This document shows positions 54,959 to 62,644 of a stretch of DNA of 64,000 bases, piece by piece. The stretch is taken from the NCBI RefSeq assembly GCF_001244545.1, contig NZ_LN852696.1:248001-312000 (forward strand). The letters run 5' to 3'. A model generated the notes under the pieces. The model was given only the letters and a program-made list of their open reading frames with translations, ran no database searches and was not told the DNA's origin. Positions within the stretch are counted from its first letter, which is position 1. Each line of letters starts with the position of its first letter. Source of the stretch: Candidatus Stoquefichus sp. SB1 (GTDB lineage Bacteria; Bacillota_I; Bacilli_A; Erysipelotrichales; Coprobacillaceae). The translations under genes were made by a program, and so were the position numbers.

Positions 54959-56562
54959 GGCTCTGTGTCAAGAGTGGAGGATAAAGGAATAACTATTGAA
55001 AAATAGGGATTCCTTTTTTTCTGTCTTTATAAGTAAAAGTATAACTATATCCAAGATGTAAAAATATGCGTTTTCTTAAATTGTAGAAATATCTGAAACC
55101 ATATGCATTCCTTTTGACAAGTTTGATTTTATTATTCATTCCTTCAATGAATCCATTATTAAAGCTCGTTCTATATGATCTGTTTCTTCTTTTGTATATG
55201 GTTGTATAGGATAATGAACATAAAAGAGGAATAAACCATCTCTTTCTAAAGTTTTTAGCAGTTATCTGATAATAACTATTTTGAGTATCAAAGATATAAT
55301 CAAGCCATCTGTTTAATTCTTTTTTGTAGTCATTATGTTTTTCATGTATAAGTTTCAATAGATTCTGATAAATTTCATAGTTATCAAGCATTTCTAAAAT
55401 GACAAGAGAATCGAACATAGTATTATCATCACAGTCTTTATCATTTCTTCTTTCACTAAGATCATAAAGATAATCAATATAGGAAGCACAGGTAAAGTAT
55501 CTTTTCAGATGAAAATCATACCATGTCTTTTCATTATCCAGATCTTTTCTGAATTTATAGAATAATCGAAGCTGTCTTTTGATAGATTTAGCTAATGGCT
55601 GATAGTGAAGAGAAGAACAGGCATCGAGTCTTGACTGGATAAAATTCTGACCAGCAAGTCTGACGTAATGAAACCTGTCACATATAATCTGGGCATGAGG
55701 GAAAAGAGAATGCATAATACAGTAAAAAGGACCAGAAAGATCCATAATGATAAACTTAACCTTCTTTCTTTCAGAGAAGGGAAACCTAAGGAAATAGTTT
55801 TTCAGGAAGGAAGCTTTTCTATCTTCGATAATATCAAGAGTTTTACCAGTGATAGGATTGACTATATTAAAAGCATAAGTTCCCTTATCGCTGGTAGCCT
55901 TAAATTCATCAATAGAGATAACAGAGGAAAGATGATAGAATCTATCAGGAATATGGATATTTTCACTGAAGATGCGATACATAGTATTTTTACCAAGGCC
56001 ATGCATTCTGGAGATGGAAGCCATAGAATGATTTTCATTCAATTCAAAAAGAGCGGACTGAACATTAGGAATAGTAGCCTTTCTATTGTAAAACTGAAAA
56101 GGAATATCTTCAACGAAATAGGAAGAACAGTCATGACAAATATATCTGTGATAGGAAACCACAAGAACGACAGGGAGAGAGCCAAAGGAGAAATGCTTAA
56201 GATTGATAGATCTTGTTCCTTTAGATATGTGATGATTATATGAACCGCAGTGAGGACAGACAAGAGGAGAGACTTGAGATTTAAGATGGATGAATAAAGT
56301 GAGAACACCGTTAGAATCAGGAACTTTTTTAAGACATGAAGAAGAATCATCAAAGGGAGCAGGAATAAAAAGATGAGAAAAATGATTAATTTGTAGAATT
56401 TCAAGAATAAGATTGATATAATCAGAAGTGGACATAATATATAACCTCCAAAGAATTTTAGTTAGCACATAAATTTTACAGTAAGGTTATAGTTATGTCT
56501 ATTTTTATATAAAAAATAAAACTGAAAGATTTATTTAAATCCTCCAGTTAAATTATAGAGCC
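54959..56562. mobile_element. Complete ISL3-family insertion sequence
   Basis: 1604 bp, bounded by imperfect inverted ends that both begin GGCTCT and share TGGAGGAT at bases 17-24 (54959-54982 and, inverted, 56562-56539). Flanked by an 8-bp direct duplication. It carries a single transposase gene on the minus strand that is uninterrupted, so the element may be active. Its left side has a hairpin around 54986-55017 with a T run that would stop transcription entering from mfd. Confidence 0.9.
54993..56435 (-). CDS. tnp: ISL3-family transposase
   Basis: 480 residues. N-terminal zinc ribbon (CPHCGSYNHH and CHDC), then a helix-turn-helix and the DDE_Tnp_ISL3 domain: SIDEFKATSDKGTYA, IIMDLSGPFY, CDRFHYVRLAGQN, and FNNGFIEGMNNKIKLVKRNAYGFRYFYN near the C-terminus with the catalytic Glu. 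The open frame begins at 56468, but TTGGAGGTTATATATT supports ATG 56435. No frameshift or stop, so probably functional. Confidence 0.92.
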   Translation of the reverse strand: MSTSDYINLILEILQINHFSHLFIPAPFDDSSSCLKKVPDSNGVLTLFIHLKSQVSPLVCPHCGSYNHHISKGTRSINLKHFSFGSLPVVLVVSYHRYICHDCSSYFVEDIPFQFYNRKATIPNVQSALFELNENHSMASISRMHGLGKNTMYRIFSENIHIPDRFYHLSSVISIDEFKATSDKGTYAFNIVNPITGKTLDIIEDRKASFLKNYFLRFPFSERKKVKFIIMDLSGPFYCIMHSLFPHAQIICDRFHYVRLAGQNFIQSRLDACSSLHYQPLAKSIKRQLRLFYKFRKDLDNEKTWYDFHLKRYFTCASYIDYLYDLSERRNDKDCDDNTMFDSLVILEMLDNYEIYQNLLKLIHEKHNDYKKELNRWLDYIFDTQNSYYQITAKNFRKRWFIPLLCSLSYTTIYKRRNRSYRTSFNNGFIEGMNNKIKLVKRNAYGFRYFYNLRKRIFLHLGYSYTFTYKDRKKGIPIFQ

Positions 56563-56581
56563 AAAATAATTGGTTCTTTTT
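56563..56581. repeat. 8-bp target duplication (right copy) and displaced terminator arm
   Basis: AAAATAAT (56563-56570) then TGGTTCTTTTT, the displaced 3' arm and T run of the mfd terminator. With the IS end, GAGCCAA-AATAA-TTGGTTC forms a new 7-bp stem (one G-T pair) before the same T run. Confidence 0.75.
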
Positions 56582-56586
56582 AATAT

Positions 56587-56615
56587 TTGACAATTGCTTT
56601 ATGCAATTATATAAT
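56587..56615 (+). promoter_or_regulatory. Promoter of the Rpn gene
   Basis: TTGACA (56587-56592), 17-base spacer, TATAAT (56610-56615): a consensus sigma-A promoter. Confidence 0.8.
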
Positions 56616-56655
56616 AAAGTTGTAAAATGTTTCCATTAAAAAAAGAAATTCCTCC

Positions 56656-56684
56656 TTTTTTTGCGTATATATATAATAGGAGGG
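56656..56684 (+). repeat. TTTTTTTGCGTATATATA box before the Rpn gene
   Basis: Same 18 bases as at 7564-7581. Here it lies between CCTCC (56651-56655) and the ribosome-binding site AGGAGGG (56678-56684), which could pair and mask translation initiation. Confidence 0.6.
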
Positions 56685-56690
56685 TAAATA

Positions 56691-57566
56691 ATGGAAGCAG
56701 ATAAATTAGCACTTGATTATAAGGAAGACCTGTTTTTTAAGTACTACTGTGGCAGTGAGCATCATAATGCCTTTATATTCAGAAAGTTTCTGATAGAGAA
56801 TATCACTCATCTGGATATGACGGATGCAAGAATCAGCAATACCGAACTGACAACTCTGTCCAAGACTGACAAGAGAATCATCATGGATACCTTAATCACT
56901 AAGGATGGCTATCAGGTAGATATGGAGATGCAGAATACAATATTGAATTCCTTTCTCAGCAAAAGGTTTCAGTATTATGCATGCAAGAGCATTGTGATAC
57001 AGCTGGCTGACGGAGAGAAGGATTATGGTAAGCTCAAGGAGTTCTATCTGATTATCTTCATCAATGAGGATAATGTTCATCTCATCAATCATGGAACCCT
57101 GAGATATGAGGATGGAAAGCAGATGAGAGACTGTGTGATACATATCTATTATGTGAATCTTAAAGCGATAAACAAAATAGCGAGACAAAGGAAGCTAAGC
57201 GAGTTTGAAGCAGTGATCTATCTTATGGCAAACAATACAGTAGAAAACATTGAATATGAAGAAAAGGAAAGGATGGTCCAATATATGGAAAGAAGTTATG
57301 AAATGTTTAAAGCAGATGGTGCGTTAATCAAAGAGTTGCTGGAGGAAAGAGAAAAGGAGTTCTTTCATGCGATGGAGCTAAATGAAACAAGACAAGAAGG
57401 TAAAATAGAAGGAATTAAAGAAGGTGAAGAAAAAGGGAAAAAAGAAGGAATAATTTATAATGTACCCCTAAATGTGGACACAATAAGAAGAAGGCATCCT
57501 ATAAGATGGACGAATAAAAAAGGGACAGATTCCTTAATTGTAGACACAGAAAAAAGGGTATTTTAA
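56691..57566 (+). pseudogene. Rpn-family PD-(D/E)XK nuclease/transposase-like gene, 5' part, interrupted by IS3
   Basis: 257 codons up to the insertion at 57461, then 35 codons of IS3 sequence to a stop. The Rpn (PDDEXK_2) core is intact: YKEDLFFKYYCG start, nuclease-like MDTLITKDGYQVDMEMQ, RFQYYACKSIVIQ, FYLIIFINED and NHGTLRYEDGK. The tail EGKIEGIKEGEEKGKKEG is the repeat typical of this family. Joined with 59015-59164 it gives an uninterrupted 306-residue protein, so the gene was whole before the IS3 event. The truncated form may still be made. Confidence 0.85.
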
Positions 57567-57570
57567 TTTA

Positions 57571-57599
57571 TTGACAACTTCCTAAGGTGTTAATATAGT
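57571..57599 (+). promoter_or_regulatory. IS3 internal promoter
   Basis: TTGACA (57571-57576), 17-base spacer, TATAGT (57594-57599), then GAGGAGG before orfA. Confidence 0.7.
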
Positions 57600-57620
57600 T
57601 ATGATACCAGAGGAGGAGTT

Positions 57621-58019
57621 ATGAAAAAATATACTAAAAAACAGATTAAAGAATTAAAAGATAATCCATATACTTTTCAGGTTGATGAAAAAAGAATATT
57701 TTTTACTGCCGAGTTCAAGAAAGTATTCTGGCTTAAATATCAGGCTGGTATGAGTCCAAGAATGATTTTTAAAGATCTGGAATATAATCTTGAATATTTT
57801 GGTCAAAAACAAATAGACAGCATTGTGCAAAGAATAAAAAAAGAGGGTATGGCGGGTGAATTTACAGAAGGATATACTCGTCAAAAAAGAGTGGCTATCA
57901 AACAGCCTGAAGCAGAAGCATCACCACAGACAATCAAACAAATTCAGAACGAATTACAATATCTAAGACAGGAAGTAGATTTTTTAAAAAAAGTATCCAA
58001 ACAGAAAGAGGATCCTTAA
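57621..58019 (+). CDS. IS3-family transposase OrfA
   Basis: 132 residues. The helix-turn-helix part (FTAEFKKVFWLKYQAGMSPRMIF...) binds the element ends; the C-terminal leucine-rich helix (QIQNELQYLRQEVDFLKK) is the usual dimerisation zipper. A slippery run A AAA AAA (57986-57992) lies in the zipper end, in the correct frame for a -1 shift into orfB. RBS GAGGAGGAGTT. Confidence 0.88.
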   Translation: MKKYTKKQIKELKDNPYTFQVDEKRIFFTAEFKKVFWLKYQAGMSPRMIFKDLEYNLEYFGQKQIDSIVQRIKKEGMAGEFTEGYTRQKRVAIKQPEAEASPQTIKQIQNELQYLRQEVDFLKKVSKQKEDP

Positions 58020-58063
58020 AAATAATAGAAGATACAGGCTATAAATTTGAAATAATTCATGGA

Positions 58064-58969
58064 ATGATAAGCAAAGAAGAAAATGTATTGACAGTCACAG
58101 AACTGTGTAAAATAGCTAAGGTGTCACGATCGGGATACTATCGATGGATTCAGGCAGAAGGAAAAAGAGAGGAACGAGAGCAGCAGGATCGTGAAGATTT
58201 TGAAATCATTTTAGAGGCATATCAGTATCGGGGATACAGTAAAGGTGCAAGAAGCATCTATATGCGACTGCTGCACCTGAAAGAGCCAGTCATAATGAAT
58301 GTAAAGAAAATACGAAGATTAATGAAGAAATATAATCTGTACTGTCCAATACGGCAAGCTAATCCATATAGAAGAATGGCAAAGGCATTAAAAACGAATA
58401 ATGTAGCAGATAATTTATTAAAGAGGGAGTTTAAGAAATATGGAGCAAGAAAAGTTCTTCTAACAGATATAACATATATACCATATAATGGGGAGAGATG
58501 TTACCTTTCAACAATATTAGACGCCTTTACCAAAGAAATACTAGCATATGTGTTAAGTGAAACAATGGAGGTAGATTTTGTTTTAGAAACAGTAAATAAA
58601 TTAATAGATAGACATGGAATATCACTAAGTGAAGAAACATTGGTGCATTCAGATCAGGGATGTCATTATACAAGTTATAGTTTTATTCAGATATTAAGGG
58701 ATAGAAAATTAAGACAATCAATGTCGAGGAAAGGGAACTGTTGGGATAATGCACCACAGGAAAGTTTTTTTGGACATATGAAAGATGAAATAGACATAAG
58801 TGAGTGTAGAGAATATAAAGAAGTTAAATCAATTATTGATGACTGGATGGAATATTATAATAATGATAGATATCAATGGGGATTAGCAAAACTTTCCCCA
58901 TGTGAATACTATAAGTATATAATGAGTGGTGAATATCCCTTAAAAATAGGGAAAAGTAACAATACATAA
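58064..58969 (+). CDS. IS3-family transposase OrfB (DDE integrase)
   Basis: 301 residues from the first ATG, in the -1 frame relative to orfA; the frame is open upstream past 57990, so the active product is most likely an OrfAB fusion. HTH_21 domain (RSGYYRW), then the rve integrase core with LLTDITYI (Asp), LVHSDQGCHYTS (Asp) and NCWDNAPQESFFGHMKDE (Glu), the DDE triad with the IS150-type spacing. Confidence 0.92.
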   Translation: MISKEENVLTVTELCKIAKVSRSGYYRWIQAEGKREEREQQDREDFEIILEAYQYRGYSKGARSIYMRLLHLKEPVIMNVKKIRRLMKKYNLYCPIRQANPYRRMAKALKTNNVADNLLKREFKKYGARKVLLTDITYIPYNGERCYLSTILDAFTKEILAYVLSETMEVDFVLETVNKLIDRHGISLSEETLVHSDQGCHYTSYSFIQILRDRKLRQSMSRKGNCWDNAPQESFFGHMKDEIDISECREYKEVKSIIDDWMEYYNNDRYQWGLAKLSPCEYYKYIMSGEYPLKIGKSNNT

Positions 58970-59014
58970 ATCCCTTCTTCTTTACTTAAAAATGTCCTTG
59001 ACAAAGGGTACAAT

Positions 59015-59164
59015 TTAAATAATTTGATTATGATCAAGTATCATCAAGATGCTTCAAAGTGGTTGAGTCAATGTCAGGAAAATAGACTGATGAAAATTTT
59101 ATCATTAATTAGTAATAATGCATCCTATGAAAGTTTAGTTGAACAGTTTAAGCAAGATAATTAA
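59015..59164 (+). pseudogene. 3' end of the IS3-interrupted Rpn gene
   Basis: 49 codons and a stop, LNNLIMIKYHQDASKWLSQC through SLISNNASYESLVEQ, the usual C-terminal helical tail of Rpn proteins. Continues the 5' part (to 57461) in frame when the IS3 element and one AAT copy are removed. It has no start of its own. Confidence 0.8.
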
Positions 59165-59199
59165 GCGATATGCTAAAGTTTAAATGAAAGGATAGGTGT

Positions 59200-59487
59200 A
59201 TGGAAATAAGCTATGAGATGTTTAAGACAGATGTAACATTAATTAGAGAGTTGCTGGAAGAAAGAGAAAAGGAGTTCTTTCATGCGATGGAACTAAATGA
59301 AACTGAACAAAACGGTAAAAGAAAAGGCATGGTTAATTTACTAAATACACTTATTAAGATGAAATATCATGAAGATGCTGAAAAGTGGCTAAATAAATGT
59401 AATGAACAAGAATTCATACAGATACTAGCATTAGTTAATGATAATATACCTTATGAAAGGTTAGCTAAACAATATATGAAAGATTAA
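59200..59487 (+). pseudogene. Duplicated C-terminal fragment of an Rpn gene
   Basis: 95 codons, MEISYEMFKTDVTLIRELLE through a tail that ends ERLAKQYMKD. The first 123 bases repeat 57285-57407 almost exactly, including a stretch of 56 bases with two differences, so it is a direct repeat of the Rpn 3' region with a different tail. It has an acceptable ribosome-binding site (AAAGGATAGGTGT), and could be translated as a truncated protein, but lacks the nuclease core. Probably the residue of an unequal exchange or of a second copy. Confidence 0.7.
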
Positions 59488-59494
59488 AAATGAA

Positions 59495-59532
59495 AAAACG
59501 ATTAAATTCTTATATAAGAGTTTAATCGTTTT
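59495..59532. terminator. Bidirectional terminator
   Basis: AAAACGATTAAA / TTTAATCGTTTT (12-bp stem) with an inner TCTTATATAAGA palindrome. Serves the Rpn fragment and the convergent minus-strand gene. Confidence 0.8.
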
Positions 59533-59974
59533 GATAATTATCAATGATTTCGTCAATATTAATATTCAATTGGAAACCTAGTGTGAAATAATCATCTATT
59601 GTATTTTGATATTCATCACTGGAATAATGACTTTGTACTTTTAAGATAGATTGATAAATTTTAAAGAATAAAGCATATATATCTGATGTATCAGGTATTT
59701 CTGTATAATTTTTAATGCTATCAATGCTGAGTTCATAACCTATGGACATTAACATTGTTAATCCTTCGATATAATGTTCTAATAGTTGTTGATGATCAAT
59801 AGGTTCATCTTTTTCCCAAAATAAATAACATCTAGAATCTTGTGCAACTTCACTTAAATCATGTAAGAAAGAAAGGATCTTCTGATTGAGTCTTTCACTA
59901 TTAAGGACTTCGTTTTTTGCAGTTTGTAGTTCTCTATTGATATAGACTTGATATAATTTAGAAACATCATTCAT
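59522..59974 (-). CDS. Dimeric dUTPase-like (dUTPase_2 / MazG-like) protein
   Basis: 150 residues, all-helical. The FLHDLSEVAQDSRCYLFWEKD stretch and the helix EHYIEGLTMLMSIGYEL fit the all-alpha dUTPase_2 family (E-x-x-E/D pairs that bind magnesium), which removes dUTP to protect DNA from uracil. The match is by pattern only, and the first metal motif is weaker than in phage-type members. ATG 59974 with AGAGGTGAATAAT; an in-frame GTG upstream lies in that site. Confidence 0.6.
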   Translation of the reverse strand: MNDVSKLYQVYINRELQTAKNEVLNSERLNQKILSFLHDLSEVAQDSRCYLFWEKDEPIDHQQLLEHYIEGLTMLMSIGYELSIDSIKNYTEIPDTSDIYALFFKIYQSILKVQSHYSSDEYQNTIDDYFTLGFQLNINIDEIIDNYQND

Positions 59975-60025
59975 ATTATTCACCTCTATTTCTATTATTG
60001 ACTTTTAATGTGAATTGAATTTGAA

Positions 60026-60589
60026 TTATAGAATGAAAATACCTAAATGTTCTAATAAAATTTTTAATCCCATTAAAATGAGAATAACGCCACCAGCTAT
60101 CTCAGCTTTAGATTTATAACGTGAACCAAAGACATGTCCAATTTTAACGCCTGCCATGGATATAATGAGGGTTGTTATTGCAATAATAAGAACAGCAAAA
60201 AAGATATTGACGTTTAAAAAAGCAAATGTTACACCAATGGCTAAAGCATCAATAGATGTAGCAACAGCAAGTGGTAGCATAGCTTTAAAAGAAAAATCTG
60301 GATCACAGCATTCTTCATCACCAAATGCTTCCTTGATCATATTCAGACCAATAAGTGATAATAATATAAAAGCAATCCAATGATCAATACTTTCTATCTT
60401 GCTTTTAAACTGAATACCTAAAAAATAACCAATTAAAGGCATCAACCCTTGAAAAAGACCAAAATATCCTCCACATATAAAAGCATGTTTCAATTGCAAT
60501 TTTCGAGTTGATAAACCTTTGCAAATACTCACTGCAAATGCATCCATCGCAAGACCAATACCAATAATAACAATTTCAATAAATCCCAT
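60026..60589 (-). CDS. mntP: Manganese efflux pump MntP
   Basis: 187 residues, six membrane helices, two MntP/DUF204 repeats. [12 protein letters not shown] and [14 protein letters not shown] carry the conserved acidic residues in the membrane that bind Mn2+. It exports manganese when cell levels are high. AGGAGGAAGCAAA precedes the ATG. Controlled by the manganese riboswitch directly ahead. Confidence 0.93.
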   Translation of the reverse strand: MGFIEIVIIGIGLAMDAFAVSICKGLSTRKLQLKHAFICGGYFGLFQGLMPLIGYFLGIQFKSKIESIDHWIAFILLSLIGLNMIKEAFGDEECCDPDFSFKAMLPLAVATSIDALAIGVTFAFLNVNIFFAVLIIAITTLIISMAGVKIGHVFGSRYKSKAEIAGGVILILMGLKILLEHLGIFIL

Positions 60590-60604
60590 TTTGCTTCCTC
60601 CTTA

Positions 60605-60725
60605 CATAAAAAAAGACATGGCTGTGGTATCCACAGACAAGTCTCATTATTTAAAATCGTGCCAGATAGTTATATCGATGCGTTGACATGATTACACAAA
60701 ACTGTGCTAACTACTCCCTTATCAT
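60605..60725 (-). promoter_or_regulatory. yybP-ykoY manganese riboswitch
   Basis: Minus-strand leader beginning near 60725. AAGGGAGTAG after GGCTCATGAT, the GTCAACGCA element, and a late CTGGCACG segment followed by GAGACTTG match the yybP-ykoY consensus. A terminator-like stem CTGTGG / CCACAG with AGAC...GTCT ends with seven T at about 60609-60615, so Mn2+ binding would permit read-through. The place before mntP is a classic context for this class. Consensus is from memory. Confidence 0.8.
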
Positions 60726-60731
60726 GAGCCA

Positions 60732-60760
60732 ATTATACCAATAGTGCCAAATAATGTCAA
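60732..60760 (-). promoter_or_regulatory. mntP promoter
   Basis: Minus strand TTGACA (60760-60755), 17-base spacer, TATAAT (60737-60732), both full consensus. The -35 box contains the yigZ stop codon. Confidence 0.85.
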
Positions 60761-61353
60761 ACATCTTTTTCTATGTAATCACAACCGATTTTTTTATATT
60801 GGAATTGATTATTTGTGAGTTCCTGAATCTGATCTAAGAAAGTATGATCTCTCAAATAACATAGATATGAGACTTGTTCATTATATTCTTGAGATATACA
60901 TTTTATGTTTTGTTGTTTTAATAAATGTTCAAACTTTCTTGTATAAGTATAATCAATTGTTATTTTGTACAAGTCAACAAGTTCAGTCTCAACAATTTCT
61001 GCATTTTTTAAGGTCTCAGATACACTTTGACTATAGGCACGGGTTAAACCACCAGCACCTAATTTAATTCCACCAAAATATCTTGTAACCACAGCAATCA
61101 CATGATTAAGTCCTTGCATTTTTAAAACATTTAACATTGGCATACCAGCTGTTCCAGAAGGTTCACCATCATCATATCCTCGTTCATGATTGTCAATAAT
61201 ATAAGCAACACAGTTATGATTGGCTTGGGGATCACTATATTGTTGAATCAATTGATTTGCTTTCGTGATATCACTACAAGGAATTAAATGACATATAAAT
61301 TCAGATTTTTTAATAATAAGTGTATGAGTTGTGTATTCTTTAATGGAAAGCAT
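60757..61353 (-). CDS. yigZ: YigZ/IMPACT family protein (UPF0029)
   Basis: 198 residues. ANHNCVAYII, DDGEPSGTAGMPML and TRYFGGIKLGAGGLTRAYS define the IMPACT N-terminal fold; a shorter C-terminal DUF1949 domain follows. YigZ-like proteins bind nucleic acids or associate with ribosomes; no reaction is established. AAAGGAATGACAAT before the ATG. No terminator between it and mntP is seen, so read-through is possible. Confidence 0.9.
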   Translation of the reverse strand: MLSIKEYTTHTLIIKKSEFICHLIPCSDITKANQLIQQYSDPQANHNCVAYIIDNHERGYDDGEPSGTAGMPMLNVLKMQGLNHVIAVVTRYFGGIKLGAGGLTRAYSQSVSETLKNAEIVETELVDLYKITIDYTYTRKFEHLLKQQNIKCISQEYNEQVSYLCYLRDHTFLDQIQELTNNQFQYKKIGCDYIEKDV

Positions 61354-61465
61354 ATTGTCATTCCTTTCTTTTTCTTTATTATATCTGATTTCATGTTATT
61401 GTCAAAAGGTCTTGAATGATTTATAATATGACCATAAGTGAGAGTTTAAGAAAAGAGGGGTTATA

Positions 61466-62329
61466 ATGAATAAGATAGCTATTTTATCAGACAGTGGATG
61501 TCAGATTGAATTAGGTCAATATGAGGAACAAGGCATTTTTATTGTTCCATTATGTATTACAATGAAAAATAAAACATATTTAGATCAAAAAGATATTTCT
61601 AGTGTTGAAGTTTTTGAAACAATGGAGAGAGAAAATATTATGGTTATGACTTCTCAGCCACCAACAGGAGAAATGGTTACAATTTTACAAAGAATCAAAG
61701 ATGCAGGATACGATGAAGTCATTGGTTTACCAATTGCAACTGGTTTATCATCAACATTAAATGGGATGAAAGTTGCTGCTGATATGGTTGATATTCCTAT
61801 AACTTTGGTTGATACAAAAGGAACAGCAGGAAATCATAAATATCTAACATTCACTGCATCAAAACTTGTAAAAGAGGGAAAAACAGTTAATGAAATACAG
61901 GCTATTTTAACAGAGATGGTTGAACATTCTGGAACAATTATTATGGCTCCAAATCTTGAGCATTTAAAGAAAGGTGGTCGTATTACACCCGCTGTAGCAC
62001 TTTTAGCAGGTATGCTAAAAATTGTTCCTGTAATGGAATTAAATTATGATTTAGGCGGTAAAATAGATACTTTAGCTAAGGTCAGAACTTTATCTAAAGC
62101 AAGAGCGACTTTAGTCAATCGTATGATTGAATTAGGTGTGAATGATAAAGATTATAAAGTCACAATTGAACATGTTTTATGTGAAGAAAGTGCGCTTGAA
62201 GTTAAACAAATGGTTTTAGATAAAATCGGTAATATTGAAATTGAATTAAGAGAATTGCCTTCTGTTGTAGGTGCACATATGGGCGTTGGAGGTATTGGAG
62301 TTCAATATATCAAAAAATATGAAGGATAG
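61466..62329 (+). CDS. DegV family fatty-acid-binding protein (second copy)
   Basis: 287 residues. ILSDSGCQI start, MTSQPPTGE, LPIATGLSSTLNGM and the KKGGRITPAVALLAGMLKIVP segment show the DegV/FakB fold. It differs from the copy at 17863 in the serine-rich loop (ATGLSST against SSGLSGS), so binding preference may differ. AGAGGGGTTATA before the ATG; the small coiled-coil gene follows 11 bases later. Confidence 0.9.
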   Translation: MNKIAILSDSGCQIELGQYEEQGIFIVPLCITMKNKTYLDQKDISSVEVFETMERENIMVMTSQPPTGEMVTILQRIKDAGYDEVIGLPIATGLSSTLNGMKVAADMVDIPITLVDTKGTAGNHKYLTFTASKLVKEGKTVNEIQAILTEMVEHSGTIIMAPNLEHLKKGGRITPAVALLAGMLKIVPVMELNYDLGGKIDTLAKVRTLSKARATLVNRMIELGVNDKDYKVTIEHVLCEESALEVKQMVLDKIGNIEIELRELPSVVGAHMGVGGIGVQYIKKYEG

Positions 62330-62340
62330 GAGATGACAAG

Positions 62341-62613
62341 ATGGCTTTATTTGACGATTTTACAAAAAAGGCTGCTAAGTTTACTGAGGAAGCGATTGAC
62401 AAAACACAGGAATTAGCAGGGACTGCAAAGATTAAACTGAAGATTAAGAACTTAGAATCTGATCGTGATGATGTTTATCGTGATTTAGGAAAATATTATT
62501 TTCAATTGTTAGAAGATCAAAACTCTATTGATGAAGAAGTATCTGAAATGCGTAGACGCATCTATGATTATGATGCTGAAATAGATGAACTCAAAAAAGA
62601 AATAGATGAATAA
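62341..62613 (+). CDS. Small coiled-coil protein
   Basis: 90 residues, highly charged and helical: a short N-terminal amphipathic helix (ALFDDFTKKAAKFTEEAI), then from about 37 to the end a heptad-rich coil rich in E, D, K and R. It resembles small YtxH/zinc-ribbon-less stress or phage-shock-like proteins but no family is certain. GGAGATGACAAG bridges from the DegV stop, so the two are one operon ending at a strong terminator. Confidence 0.65.
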   Translation: MALFDDFTKKAAKFTEEAIDKTQELAGTAKIKLKIKNLESDRDDVYRDLGKYYFQLLEDQNSIDEEVSEMRRRIYDYDAEIDELKKEIDE

Positions 62614-62616
62614 TAG

Positions 62617-62644
62617 AAAAGGTAGGCTTGGACCTACCTTTTTG
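62617..62644. terminator. Bidirectional terminator
   Basis: AAAAGGTAGG-CTTGGA-CCTACCTTTT, 10-bp stem, for the DegV operon and for the convergent ImmA gene. Confidence 0.85.

Larger units (their letters stand above)
57462..59011 (+). mobile_element. IS3-family (IS150-like) insertion sequence
   Basis: About 1550 bp with ends GTACCCC... and ...GGGTAC, inside a slightly longer TGTACCC / GGGTACA match; the inner ends also share GGACA at bases 16-20. A 3-bp duplication AAT (57459-57461 and 59012-59014) flanks it. Two overlapping genes orfA and orfB with a slippery A run between them, and a promoter TTGACA (57571) / TATAGT (57594) inside. Both genes look intact, so it may be active. Confidence 0.88.

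Noticed and set aside
55668-56243. 191-residue plus-strand frame inside the ISL3 element
   Set aside because: Antisense to the intact transposase; composition follows the reverse of that gene and there is no start signal.
57461-59012. IS3 borders placed at TG...CA with no duplication
   Set aside because: With TGTACCC...GGGTACA as exact ends no duplication is found; moving each end by one base gives AAT on both sides and restores the Rpn frame.
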